A DNA stretch of 64,000 nucleotides from Bog-473 sp963781955 (GCA_963781955.1 CAWAHU010000001.1:1798001-1862000); one strand, 5' to 3'; numbered from the stretch's first letter, positions 49,957 through 60,601 are shown. The notes: generated from the letters alone by a model not told the origin. Translations and numbers: made by a program.

Positions 49957-51901
49957 GGCAGTGCCCCTCCGGCGAGGGCGGCACGTCGAGGGCGGGGTTG
50001 CGGTCGAAGAAGCCGTAGGGCACCAGGGTGAACCCGCAGTACTCGACCGGCATGACCGGCCAGTCCTCGGGACGCGGCACGTGGGTGATCCCGAAGGTGT
50101 GCCACACGACGATGTCGGTGTCGACGACCGGGCGGTCCCGCTGCGTCCACTCGGGCAGACCGGGGCTCCCCTCGTGCTGGTTCGGGTAGTCCCCCGCCGC
50201 CCGCCGCTCGTCCTGGGCGAACGGGGTCACCCACAGGTTGTACGCGGCGAAGGCGGCCCGGCGGCCGATGCTCGAGTCAGGCCCGGCCAGGATGGTCGGC
50301 GTCGGCCCGGCCAGGAGCTTGTAGGCCGTGGGCTGCCCCAGGGCGTTGCGCCGGTCGCGGTTGGCGATGCGCCAGGTGCGCGAGCGCGCCGGGTCGACGT
50401 CGCGCCGGGCGCCCAGCTCACGCTCGAGCAGGGTCGTCGTGGTGGTGAAGGCGCTCCCGACCGGGTTTCCCTCCCCCGGGGGCGAGGGCACGGCGTCCAC
50501 CTCGAAGACGGCGTTCTCGGGGCCGTCGACCTCCATGTCGAGGCGGGCGTTGAAGAGGTGCTGGTGCAGCGGGGCAGCCAGGCCGGGCGCCACCATGCGG
50601 GCGTGCTCGCCGGCGTCGTCGCCGGCCACGCCCTTGGTCGACATGATGCCGGTGAGCTTCACCTCGAGCTGCATGGAGCCGTCCAGGTAGAAGTACCAGT
50701 AGAAGCCGTACTCATAGTTGCCCACGGTGGCGATCGAGCTGATCACGAGGCGCCGCTGACGGCGCACCTCGGTCCGCCCCGTCATCATGTCGTGGTGCTT
50801 CCAGAGGATGGAGTAGTCCTCCTCGTGCATGCAGATGGCATTGGAGAGCGTGCGCGGCTTGCCCCGCTCGTCGGCGAAGACCCAGTCGAAGTAGTGGATC
50901 TCCCCCAGGCAGTCGCAACCGAGCGTGAGCGAGTTCGCCATGCGCCCGAGGCCCCACTCGCCCGAGTCGAACGCGCTCTTCCACGAGTGCATCGGGCTGG
51001 GGTCGCCATAGGGCACGACCATCTCGCTGACCGAGGCGCGGTAGACGATGGGGCGGACCCGTCCGCCATCCTCGTAGCCAATGGTGGAGAGCACCAGGCC
51101 CTCGAGCGGGTCCATGTTCACCCGCACCGACCACCGCTGCCACCGCACCAGGTTCCCCTCCACGGTGAAGCTCGGCCCCTCGGGCTGGGTGATCTCGATC
51201 GGCTTGAGGTCCTCGCGCAACGGCCCGTTGTGCTCGGGGAAATAGCTGCCGGACGTCGGCGGTATGGGCACCACGCCCTCGTCGATGACCTCGAGCACCG
51301 TGCCGGTCCCCATGTCGACCACGCCGAGCAGGCCCTCGAGCGGGCGGGCGTAACCGTTGTCCGCGGGCGTGTCGCGCAGGTACGGGATGCACTTGGTGAT
51401 CCGCCGGCCCGTCTCGTAGGGCAGTCCGAACGTGCCGGCCGGCCACGGGTCGATCTGCACCAGCGAGCGGTCGGTCACACCGCGCCGGTCGAGCGCGGCG
51501 TTCCACTCGTCGTTCGCCTGCAGGGCCAGCTGGGCCGCGTAGGACTCCCCGAACTGCAGCGCGGGCCGCACGTTCTCGACTCGCTCCCAGCGCACCACGC
51601 GCCCCCCGGTCACCGAGACGACCGCCTCGACCACGTCCGCTTCGGGCCCCTCGAGCAGCACCAGGCGCACCTGGCGCTCCAAGAGGACCGGCTCACCGCT
51701 GTCGAAGGCCCGCACGAGGTCCTTGGGGGGCTCGGCCAGCCCGACGTAGGCGAATCGCAGCGTCTGGGCGTCCACCCGGGCGCGGCCGCTCTCGAAGACG
51801 ATCCGGCGCGCCTCTTTGATCTCCGCACCGGTCAGCGGGGAGAGCGGGTGGTCGGCGACGGCGTCGGTCGGCGACGTCTCGTCTTGAGCGGCAGTCGGCA
51901 T
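49949..51901 (-). CDS. Copper-containing primary amine oxidase
   Basis: Oxidises primary amines to aldehydes, ammonia and hydrogen peroxide. About 650 residues. The TPQ-forming tyrosine is Y396 in VGNYEYG, a catalytic-base aspartate is near 300 (VPYGDPSP), and the copper ligands include H447 and H449 (LHQHLFNARLD) with a third histidine near the C-terminus (WHTFGITH). It has no signal peptide. I chose ATG at 51901 because a TACCAT box ends 7 nt before it and no ribosome binding site is present, consistent with a leaderless mRNA. ATGs at 51910 and 51952 are alternatives. Confidence 0.93.
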   Translation of the reverse strand: MPTAAQDETSPTDAVADHPLSPLTGAEIKEARRIVFESGRARVDAQTLRFAYVGLAEPPKDLVRAFDSGEPVLLERQVRLVLLEGPEADVVEAVVSVTGGRVVRWERVENVRPALQFGESYAAQLALQANDEWNAALDRRGVTDRSLVQIDPWPAGTFGLPYETGRRITKCIPYLRDTPADNGYARPLEGLLGVVDMGTGTVLEVIDEGVVPIPPTSGSYFPEHNGPLREDLKPIEITQPEGPSFTVEGNLVRWQRWSVRVNMDPLEGLVLSTIGYEDGGRVRPIVYRASVSEMVVPYGDPSPMHSWKSAFDSGEWGLGRMANSLTLGCDCLGEIHYFDWVFADERGKPRTLSNAICMHEEDYSILWKHHDMMTGRTEVRRQRRLVISSIATVGNYEYGFYWYFYLDGSMQLEVKLTGIMSTKGVAGDDAGEHARMVAPGLAAPLHQHLFNARLDMEVDGPENAVFEVDAVPSPPGEGNPVGSAFTTTTTLLERELGARRDVDPARSRTWRIANRDRRNALGQPTAYKLLAGPTPTILAGPDSSIGRRAAFAAYNLWVTPFAQDERRAAGDYPNQHEGSPGLPEWTQRDRPVVDTDIVVWHTFGITHVPRPEDWPVMPVEYCGFTLVPYGFFDRNPALDVPPSPEGHCHA

Positions 51902-51908
51902 CGGCGCC

Positions 51909-51966
51909 ATGGTAGGCGCCGAGCGCTCGAGGGCCCCGTCCGCCGCCGTCATGCCCGGCCTACCAT
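51909..51966. promoter_or_regulatory. Divergent promoter pair with TACCAT -10 boxes
   Basis: TACCAT occurs on the minus strand at 51914-51909, 7 nt before the amine oxidase ATG, and on the plus strand at 51961-51966, 6 nt before the phosphorylase ATG. Both would give leaderless transcripts. No -35 consensus is evident on either strand. Confidence 0.45.
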
Positions 51967-51972
51967 CCCCGC

Positions 51973-52794
51973 ATGGAGGACGCAGCGGATCGGGCGGTGC
52001 ACAGCGCACGGGAACTGGCCCGCAGGCTCGGGACCGACCACCACGACGTCCTCGTCGTCCTGGGAACCGGGCTCTCCGAGGCGGCCGAGATCCTGGCCGG
52101 GGGCGACGACCCGCTCCAGCTCGACACCCTCCCCTTCTGGCCGCCCTACGGGGCCGGTGGACACCGGGCCCATGCGTGGTCGGTGCCGGTCGGTGGCCGG
52201 CGGCTGCTGGTCCTGGGTGGGCGCTGCCACCTCTATGAGGGCCTGACCCCGGCCGACGTGGCTCATCCGGTGCGCACCGGCATCGCGGCCGGCTGCACCA
52301 CGGTCATCCTCACCTCGGCCGTCGGCGCCATCCGCGACGACCTCCCCACGGGAGCGATCATGGTGGTGCGCGACCACCTCAACCTGACCGGGTGCAGCCC
52401 GCTCCGAGGCCCCCGCCACGTCGACATGGTCGACGCCTACGCTCCCCGCCTGCGCACACTGGCGCTCGCCGCGCCCGGCACCGCCGGCGCCGCCCGCCCC
52501 GCCGTCTCCCCGAACCCCGGCGTCTACGCACACGTGCCCGGGCCCCAGCTCGAGACCCCGGCCGAGATCGCCATGCTGCGCACCCTCGGGGCCGACGTGG
52601 TGGGGATGTCCATGGCGCTCGAGACGGTGGCCGCCCGCGACGCCGGGAGCGAGGTGCTGGGTCTGGCACTGGTGACCAACCCGGCTGCCGCCGAGGGCGC
52701 GCCCGTGCACCTCGGCGACATCGCGACGGTCGGCCGCGCCGCCGCGCCGGCCGTGGCCCACGTCGTGCGCCACGTCGTAGGCTCCCTCCCGTGA
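51973..52794 (+). CDS. Purine nucleoside phosphorylase
   Basis: A 273-residue trimeric-type PNP: VVLGTGLSEAAE, GGRCHLYEGLTPADVAHPVR, LTSAVGAIRDDLPTGAIMVVRDHLNLTG, and YAHVPGPQLETPAEIAMLRTLGADVVGMSMALE, with N in ALVTNPAA for base recognition. It cleaves inosine/guanosine with phosphate. The first residue of the P-loop-like motif is LGTG rather than the usual LGSG. It overlaps the VOC gene by 4 nt. Confidence 0.93.
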   Translation: MEDAADRAVHSARELARRLGTDHHDVLVVLGTGLSEAAEILAGGDDPLQLDTLPFWPPYGAGGHRAHAWSVPVGGRRLLVLGGRCHLYEGLTPADVAHPVRTGIAAGCTTVILTSAVGAIRDDLPTGAIMVVRDHLNLTGCSPLRGPRHVDMVDAYAPRLRTLALAAPGTAGAARPAVSPNPGVYAHVPGPQLETPAEIAMLRTLGADVVGMSMALETVAARDAGSEVLGLALVTNPAAAEGAPVHLGDIATVGRAAAPAVAHVVRHVVGSLP

Positions 52795-53216
52795 GCACCC
52801 CGAGCAGGCCGCGGGCCGGCGATGCCGCGAAGACCGCCGGCACGGCGGCTGACCCGGTCCGGCCCATCGGCCTCGACCACGTCGCCATCAACGTGCCCGA
52901 CGTCCCCGGCGCCGTCACGTTCTACACGCAGAAGCTCGGCCTGGTGCAGAACCACACCCGCCCGGACTTCGGCTTTCCCGGCGCCTGGCTCGACACCGCC
53001 GGCGGGCAACAGGTGCACCTGATCGAGGCCACGGTGCCCCAGAACGTGGGCCAGCACTTCGCCCTGGTGTTCGACGACCTCCCCGCCGCGGTCGACCAGC
53101 TGCGCGCCCGCGGTCTCGAGGTGACCGACTGGGTGGACGTGGGCACCACCGGTCGCAAACAGGCCTTCACGGCCGACCCCTGGGGCAACGGCGTCGAGTT
53201 GCACCAACGCCCCTGA
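52791..53216 (+). CDS. VOC-superfamily (glyoxalase/dioxygenase-like) protein
   Basis: A 141-residue protein with two betaalphabetabetabeta modules: GLDHVAINVPDVPGAVTFY, QQVHLIEA, HFALVFDDLPAAVDQLRARG and FTADPWGNGVELHQ. Metal-ligand positions His (LDHVA, HLIEA, QHFAL) and Glu (VELHQ) are present. The substrate is unknown. GTG at 52791 overlaps the phosphorylase stop (GTGA), so the two genes form an operon. Confidence 0.88.
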   Translation: MSTPSRPRAGDAAKTAGTAADPVRPIGLDHVAINVPDVPGAVTFYTQKLGLVQNHTRPDFGFPGAWLDTAGGQQVHLIEATVPQNVGQHFALVFDDLPAAVDQLRARGLEVTDWVDVGTTGRKQAFTADPWGNGVELHQRP

Positions 53217-53227
53217 CCGCTCGCCTG

Positions 53228-53314
53228 CCGGACGTGCCACAGCGACGGCGACGGAGCGACTCCGGCGACTACGTCCGGATCACCGTCTGGCCGGCGACGC
53301 TGCTGCCGCCGGCC
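53228..53314. terminator. Inverted repeats at convergent gene ends
   Basis: The 113-nt spacer between the VOC gene (+) and rpmA (-) contains ccggacgt (53228-53235) paired with acgtccgg (53271-53278), and a perfect 8-bp stem ggccggcg/cgccggcc (53289-53296 with 53307-53314, 10-nt loop). Neither has a T-run. They may serve as a bidirectional, factor-assisted terminator. Confidence 0.4.
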
Positions 53315-53329
53315 TGAAGCAGGGCGCGC

Positions 53330-53581
53330 CTAGTCCGTGATGATGCTGACGTGCTTACGGCCGCGGCGCTCGCCGAACTTCACGGTGCCGTCGGCCGTGG
53401 CGAAGAGCGTGTCGTCGCCGCCCCGGCTCACGTTGACCCCGGGGTAGAACTTCGTCCCCCGCTGGCGCACCAGGATGGAACCGGCGGTCACGGCGGACCC
53501 GTCGAACCGCTTGACGCCGAGGCGCTGCGCCGCCGAGTCGCGGCCGTTGCGGGTCGACCCACCACCCTTGGTCTTGGACAT
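53330..53581 (-). CDS. rpmA: 50S ribosomal protein L27
   Basis: An 83-residue large-subunit protein near the peptidyl-transferase centre: MSKTKGGGSTRNGRDSAAQRLGVKRF, then GSILVRQRGTKFYPGVNV and GTVKFGERRGRKHVS. GAGGAG lies 7 nt before the ATG. It follows rplU by 41 nt and ends the operon at a convergent junction; obgE, its usual next neighbour, is 5.4 kb away. Confidence 0.97.
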   Translation of the reverse strand: MSKTKGGGSTRNGRDSAAQRLGVKRFDGSAVTAGSILVRQRGTKFYPGVNVSRGGDDTLFATADGTVKFGERRGRKHVSIITD

Positions 53582-53622
53582 GTCGGACTCCTCGATCTCT
53601 TCGGGGCTCGGGTTCCCGGGCG

Positions 53623-53934
53623 CTACTTGGCGGTGATGCCGGTGATCTCCAGCGTCGAGTAATGCTGGCGGTGGCCCCACCGGCGGCTCTGGTGGGACTT
53701 GGCCTTGTAGGTCATGGCGTTGATCTTGGGTCCCGCCTCGGTGCCCACGACCTTGGCCCTCACCGAGGCGCCGGCCAGCTGCTCGGGGGTGGCCAGCACG
53801 GTGGCACCGTCCACCACCAGGACGGGCTCGAGGGACACCTCGGCACCCACGGGCTGGCCCAGCAGCTCCACGCGGACACGCTGGCCCTCCGCCACACGCT
53901 CTTGTTTCCCACCGGTCTTGATGACGGCATACAT
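53623..53934 (-). CDS. rplU: 50S ribosomal protein L21
   Basis: A 103-residue 23S rRNA-binding protein: MYAVIKTGGKQERVAEGQRVRVELL, then VVGTEAGPKINAMTYKAKSHQSRRWGHRQHYS and TLEITGI. Normal length. It starts 12 nt after the RNase E/G stop, so it is co-transcribed with rng. Confidence 0.97.
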   Translation of the reverse strand: MYAVIKTGGKQERVAEGQRVRVELLGQPVGAEVSLEPVLVVDGATVLATPEQLAGASVRAKVVGTEAGPKINAMTYKAKSHQSRRWGHRQHYSTLEITGITAK

Positions 53935-53946
53935 GAGGCGGAGATC

Positions 53947-55584
53947 CTAGCGCAGGACGGAGTCGTCCAGGGTCACGCCCCGGCCGCCGCAGGTTGCGCA
54001 CTCGTGCGAAAGGGTCTCGAGCAGGCCCTCGGAGATCCGCTTGCGGGTCATCTCGACCAGTCCCAGCTCCGAGATGTTGAAGACCTGGGTCCGGGTCTTG
54101 TCCCGGGCCAGGGCGTTGCGCAGGGCGGCCGCCACCTTGTCCCGGTTGTCCTTGACCTCCATGTCGATGAAGTCGATGACGATGATCCCGCCGATGTCCC
54201 GCAGCCGCAGCTGGCGGGCCACCTCCTCGGCCGCCTCGAGGTTGTTGCGGAAGACCGTCTCCTCGAGGTTGGTCCTGCCGACGTTCTTGCCGGTGTTGAC
54301 GTCGATCACGGTCAACGCCTCGGTCCGCTCAATGATCAGCGAGCCCCCCGAGGGCAGCCATACCTTGCGGTCGAGCGCCTTGTGGAGCTGCTCGTGCACG
54401 TGGTAGCGCTCGAAGATGGGCAGGCCTTCGGCCTCCGAGTCGTAGTACTCGACCCGGTCGGCCAGGTCCGGGCTCACCGCCTCGACGTAGTCGCGTACCT
54501 GCTCGAAGAGCGCGTGGTCGTCGATCACCACGCCGCGGTACTCGCCGTTGAGCTCCTCGCGCAGGATGCGCACGGCCAGCTCGGGCTCCCGGTAGAGCAA
54601 CCCGGGGGCGTCCGACCGCTTGGCCTGGGCCTCGATGGCGTTCCACTGCTCGACGAGGGCGGTGACGTCGCGCTGGAGCTCCTCGGCCGAGACTCCCTCG
54701 GCCGCCGTGCGCACGATCATCCCGTGGCCCGCCGGCTTCACCTCGTCGATGATCCGGCGCAGTCGTCGGCGTTCGTTGTCACCCAGGCGCTTGGAGATCC
54801 CGAAGGCGCCGGAGTTGGGCACGAGGACGGCGAAGCGGCCGGGCAGCGAGACCTCCTGGGTCAGACGGGCCCCCTTGGCCCCGATCGGGTTCTTGGTGAC
54901 CTGGCACAGGATGGTCTGACCGGCCTTGAGGACGTCCTCGATCCTGGGCTGCTGGGAGGACCCGCCTTCGATGTCCTCCTTGTCGTACCGCACGTCGCCC
55001 CGGTACAAGACGGCGTTCTTTGGGATGCCGATGTCGATGAAGGCGGCCTCCATGCCGGGCAGGACGTTCTGGACCCGGCCCCGGTAGACGTTGCCGTCGA
55101 TCTGGTTGGTGTCGTCAGCCGCCCGGGAGACGTAGTGCTCGACGAGCGAGCGCCCCTCGAGCATGGCGATCTGGGTCATGTGGGGCTGGACGTGGACGCA
55201 GACGAGGTAGCGGCCCACCTGCTTCGAGCGCCGCTCGCGGGCGGAGCGTCGGCGGCTGCGGGACCGCTTGGCCGCCTGGCCGGGTTCGCCGGCCGGGCCG
55301 TCCGTAGTGGCGGCGTCGCCCGCCGTGTCCGGCGCGGCCTGTTCGGGGGCATCCCCCGGCCCCCCTCCTGCCGGCGTGGTGCCGTCGCCCCCGGGCGTCG
55401 CCTCGGGGCGGACCAACGGCACCACGGGCGCGGCCTGCTGCGGCGGGCGGACCGCCGGCGCCGGCCTGGTGTCGCCGATCTTGGGCTTCCGGGGGGACGC
55501 CGATTGCGGCGCCGGCGTCTCAGCCTGAGCGCCCGGCTCTGGCTGGCGACCCTCCGGGGTCTGACTGATCTCGGTCTCGGACAT
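53947..55584 (-). CDS. rng: Ribonuclease E/G family endoribonuclease
   Basis: A 545-residue RNase E/G catalytic core. A ~120-residue disordered Pro/Ala/Gly region ending in an RSRSRRRSARERRSK patch precedes the S1-containing domain (VYRGRVQNVLPGMEAAFIDIG). The magnesium-binding aspartates are in LTVIDVNTGK and IIVIDFIDM. The zinc-link-type CATCGGRG is near the C-terminus. There is no large C-terminal scaffold as in E. coli RNase E. The ATG at 55584 lies 65 nt inside the upstream DUF2344 gene, with AGGAGG 12 nt before it. Confidence 0.94.
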   Translation of the reverse strand: MSETEISQTPEGRQPEPGAQAETPAPQSASPRKPKIGDTRPAPAVRPPQQAAPVVPLVRPEATPGGDGTTPAGGGPGDAPEQAAPDTAGDAATTDGPAGEPGQAAKRSRSRRRSARERRSKQVGRYLVCVHVQPHMTQIAMLEGRSLVEHYVSRAADDTNQIDGNVYRGRVQNVLPGMEAAFIDIGIPKNAVLYRGDVRYDKEDIEGGSSQQPRIEDVLKAGQTILCQVTKNPIGAKGARLTQEVSLPGRFAVLVPNSGAFGISKRLGDNERRRLRRIIDEVKPAGHGMIVRTAAEGVSAEELQRDVTALVEQWNAIEAQAKRSDAPGLLYREPELAVRILREELNGEYRGVVIDDHALFEQVRDYVEAVSPDLADRVEYYDSEAEGLPIFERYHVHEQLHKALDRKVWLPSGGSLIIERTEALTVIDVNTGKNVGRTNLEETVFRNNLEAAEEVARQLRLRDIGGIIVIDFIDMEVKDNRDKVAAALRNALARDKTRTQVFNISELGLVEMTRKRISEGLLETLSHECATCGGRGVTLDDSVLR

Positions 55585-56396
55585 GAGGGATGTCCCTCCT
55601 CGCGTGCTGTGCCGCGTCCGCGCCGGTTCCCGGGCCGCCCACGGGGAGCGGCTCGAACCGTGCGCCCTCGCGCTCGATCCATTGATGCGTTCGACAGGCC
55701 CGTCCGGGCACCGCGCCGGTTCCCAGGACGCCGAACAGGTCGACAGGGCGGACCCCGCGCGGTCGCGTGGCCAACTCAGCCCGGAGCCGGCCGTCGGGGC
55801 CGGTCACGGACAGTGCCAGGATGGCGGGCCGGATGTCGTCGTCGATCTGGCGACCCTTCCGCTCCCGTCGTACCGTGAGGATGGGGGCAGCGAGCAGCTT
55901 CTCGACCCGCTCCGCCATCTCAACACCTGGCACGCCCGGCACCTCCAATTCCCAGTCACACGATGCTACCTCTTGCTGAAGCGACCCCTCGGCCTCGTCG
56001 ACCAGGGCCGCCGCCGTGACCTCGATCCCCTCGGGGAGCAGAGGGCTGAGGGCCGCCGGCAGACCGGCCACGGGCGTCTCGCTCGGTTCCGCCGTCCCGA
56101 GGCGCACATCGAGGTACTCCCCGAGCGACTCGCAGCCGGTGGGCAGGGCCAGGCCGAAGCTGACCAGGGGGTGGGGCACGAAGCCCTGCGAGTAAGCCAC
56201 CGGCAGCCGGCTCCGCCGCAACGCCCGCTCCCACATCCGGGCCACGTCCCGGTGGCTGGTGAACCGGACCTTCCCCTGCTTGGTGAAGCGCAGCCGGAGG
56301 CGGCGCCGCTCGGGCTCGAGGCGGCCGTGGCCCCCGGTGACCGCGGGGGCCTCAGGGGCCTCAGGGGCCTCAGGGGCCTCAGGGGCCTCAGGGGCC

Positions 56397-56407
<11 letters not shown>
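55520..56407 (-). CDS. DUF2344 radical-SAM-linked protein
   Basis: A 295-residue member of the family that accompanies a specific radical SAM protein: RRLRLRFTKQGKVRFTSHRDVARMWERALRRSRLPVAYSQGFVPHPLVSFGLALPTG-type sequence is evident in short blocks (FTSHRD, YSQGFVPHP, LALPTGCES). The function is unknown; roles in tRNA modification have been suggested for the pair. The N-terminus is a PEA repeat. GTG at 56407 overlaps the radical SAM stop by 11 nt, and the C-terminus overlaps rng by 65 nt. Confidence 0.88.
56351..56400. repeat. 9-bp minisatellite at the DUF2344 5' end
   Basis: Five exact tandem copies of ctcaggggc and a partial sixth encode the PEA (Pro-Glu-Ala) repeat immediately after the start codon. 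They also adjoin the stop of the radical SAM gene. Confidence 0.9.
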
Positions 56408-58343
<1,936 letters not shown>

Positions 58344-58366
58344 CGCCCTCCAACCCTACGGGACGC

Positions 58367-60601
58367 TCAGCCGCCCCCGGTCCGCGCGGTCGTGGTCGTG
58401 CCGCCCTTGGCGGTCGTGGTCGTGCCGCCCTTGGCGGTCGTGGTCGTGCCGCCCTTGGCGGTCGTGGTCGTGCCGCCCTTGGCGGTCGTGGTACTCGTCG
58501 TCGTGTCCGTACGCGTCGCCGGCACCGGCGTGACCGGCGTCTGGTTGACCGGGTGGGCGACGATGTAGTCGAAGATGTTGCGCACGAGCGGCGCCGCCGC
58601 TTGCGCGCCGTACCCGCCTTGGTCGATCACGGCGAGCACCAGGTACTGCGGGTTGGGGTTGGGTCCGAACGCCACGAACCAGCTGTTGGGCTCCTGGCCC
58701 TTCTGGTTCGACGCGGTGCCCGTCTTGCCGGCCAGGTTCCACGAGGCCGGGAAGCCCTGGAAGGCCTCGGACGCCGTGCCGTGGCTGATGACGCCCTCGA
58801 GCCCTTGGAGGATCGCGTTGTAGGTGGACGGCGAGATGGCCACGTGACCGGTCACCTGCGGCTCGACCTTCTTGATCACCTTGCCCGTCATGGCACCGAC
58901 GACCTGCGAGACCACCTGGGGGGCATAGCGGGTGCCCCCGTTGGCGAACGTCGAGTAGGCCACCGCCTGCTCGATCGGTGTGAGCACGGTCTCGCCCTGG
59001 CCGAAGGCCATCTCGACGTTGTCACCGGTGAACCACGACGCCGCATAGGGGAACGCCTTGGGCGCCTCGGCGTGCAACTTGGCCCGGGTCAGGTAGCTGT
59101 CGACCCGGCCCTGCGCCTCGCCCGGAAGGTCGATACCGGTGATGGTGCCCTCGCCGTAGGCGGTGGCTTCGTTCTGGATCGGCGTGACCCCGAACTGCCC
59201 CCGGTTCTGCCAGTAGAGGTCGCCCAGGTGGTAGAAGAACGCGTCGCTCGACACGGCGAGCGCACCGGAGATGTTGTAGGAACCGGGGCTGTCCCCGGGG
59301 TCGTCCTTGAGCGTGCAGCCCGTGTCGTTGTTCACGCCGGGTGCGGGGCAGCCCGAGATCTTGTAGCTGCCGGTGTCGTCGTAGTACTGGCCAGGCGACC
59401 ACAGCCCGTCCTGGAGCGCCGCGGTGGCGGTGACGAGCTTGAACGTCGACCCGGGCGTGTAGAGGCCCTCGATCGCGTAGTTGTTCTCGGCCCCGCTCGA
59501 CTGCAGCGCGGAGAAGTTCGCCGACGAGATCCCTCCCACCCACTGGTTGAGGTCGTAGGTCGGGTAGGAGGCGAGCGCCAGGATCTGGCCGTTCTGCGGG
59601 TTCATCACCACCACGGCACCGTTGGGGGCGGGCGGGTAGGCGCCGTCGACCTTGTCGAACGTCTGGCGGTCCGCTTGGATCTGTTGCTGCAGCGCCTGCT
59701 GGACCGTCTGCTGCAGCCCGGAGTCGACGTTGAGCACCACGGTGGCGCCGATCTGCGGGGCGGTCGTGCTCAGCGTGCCGACAACCTGGCCGCTGGCGTC
59801 GACCGAGAGGGCCTGCCGTCCGGCCACGCCCTTGAGGTACGGCTCGTACTGGCCCTCCACCCCCGAGACGCCGATCCGGCTGCCCTGCGTGTAGCCACTG
59901 CCGGAGTGGGCGGCGAGGTAGGAGGACGTGATGTCCCCGACGTACCCCAGGACGTGCGTGGCCGTACTCCCGCCCTGGGGGTAGGTGCGCTGTGCCACCG
60001 TCTGCACGCTGACCCCCGGGTACTCCGCCTGGTGCGTCTGGAGGAACTGGACCGTGGCGGTCGACACGCCGACGGCGACGGGGACCGGCTCGTACGGGCT
60101 GTACTGGTTGTTGTTGACGGCCGCCTGCACCTGCTGGGGCGTCTCGCCCACCAGCGCGGCGACCATGCCCACGATGCTCGGGTTCTGCGAGGCCTCGGCG
60201 CGAGAGAGCAGGATCTCCTGCTGCGGGGTGTTGGTGACCATGACCGTGCCGTTGCGGTCGACGATCTCGCCCCGGGGCGCCGCGATGCTGACGACGCGCA
60301 CCTGGTTGCGCGTGACCGCGGCGGCGAAGTTCTTGCCCTCCACCACTTGGAGCGTCCAGAGCCGTAGCACCAGGATGCCGAAGAGGATCAGGACGACTGC
60401 GCCGACGACGCGCAGGCGCAGGTTGGGGCGCGACTCCTCCTCCTCGGGGGAGCCGACGATGGAGGCGACGTTGACGCTCTTGCGCGGCCGCATGCGCGGC
60501 TGGCGCGGCTCGCCGCGCTTCGAGCTCCTGCGCGTCGGTCGGGTCGAGGTCCTCGGGTTGAGCCGGTCGCCGCGGATCGGGTGACGGAGGGACCGCTTCA
60601 C
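58367..60601 (-). CDS. mrdA: Penicillin-binding protein 2 (peptidoglycan transpeptidase)
   Basis: A class B transpeptidase for lateral wall growth. The 744 residues include a cytoplasmic basic N-terminus, one membrane anchor (VVGAVVLILFGILVLRLWTL, about residue 68), a dimerisation domain (APRGEIVDRNG), and the transpeptidase domain with STFK (nucleophile serine), SSD and KTG (AGKTGTAS) motifs. The C-terminal tail has four TTTTAKGG repeats. GTG at 60601 overlaps the mreD stop by 4 nt. It works with MreBCD in the rod-shape complex. Confidence 0.94.
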   Translation of the reverse strand: MKRSLRHPIRGDRLNPRTSTRPTRRSSKRGEPRQPRMRPRKSVNVASIVGSPEEEESRPNLRLRVVGAVVLILFGILVLRLWTLQVVEGKNFAAAVTRNQVRVVSIAAPRGEIVDRNGTVMVTNTPQQEILLSRAEASQNPSIVGMVAALVGETPQQVQAAVNNNQYSPYEPVPVAVGVSTATVQFLQTHQAEYPGVSVQTVAQRTYPQGGSTATHVLGYVGDITSSYLAAHSGSGYTQGSRIGVSGVEGQYEPYLKGVAGRQALSVDASGQVVGTLSTTAPQIGATVVLNVDSGLQQTVQQALQQQIQADRQTFDKVDGAYPPAPNGAVVVMNPQNGQILALASYPTYDLNQWVGGISSANFSALQSSGAENNYAIEGLYTPGSTFKLVTATAALQDGLWSPGQYYDDTGSYKISGCPAPGVNNDTGCTLKDDPGDSPGSYNISGALAVSSDAFFYHLGDLYWQNRGQFGVTPIQNEATAYGEGTITGIDLPGEAQGRVDSYLTRAKLHAEAPKAFPYAASWFTGDNVEMAFGQGETVLTPIEQAVAYSTFANGGTRYAPQVVSQVVGAMTGKVIKKVEPQVTGHVAISPSTYNAILQGLEGVISHGTASEAFQGFPASWNLAGKTGTASNQKGQEPNSWFVAFGPNPNPQYLVLAVIDQGGYGAQAAAPLVRNIFDYIVAHPVNQTPVTPVPATRTDTTTSTTTAKGGTTTTAKGGTTTTAKGGTTTTAKGGTTTTARTGGG
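58389..58484. repeat. 24-bp minisatellite at the mrdA 3' end
   Basis: Four exact tandem copies of a 24-bp unit beginning gtcgtggtcgtgccgc and ending ttggcg encode the TTTTAKGG repeats of the PBP2 tail. The exactness of four copies indicates recent expansion. Confidence 0.92.

Noticed and set aside
49778..52246. Long plus-strand open frame (over 800 codons) opposite the amine oxidase
   Set aside because: It is antisense to a clear copper amine oxidase with TPQ and copper-ligand motifs, and has the biased composition of a shadow frame.
53228..53314. Canonical Rho-independent terminators
   Set aside because: The stems are strong but lack any T-run on either strand, so only a low-confidence terminator call is kept.
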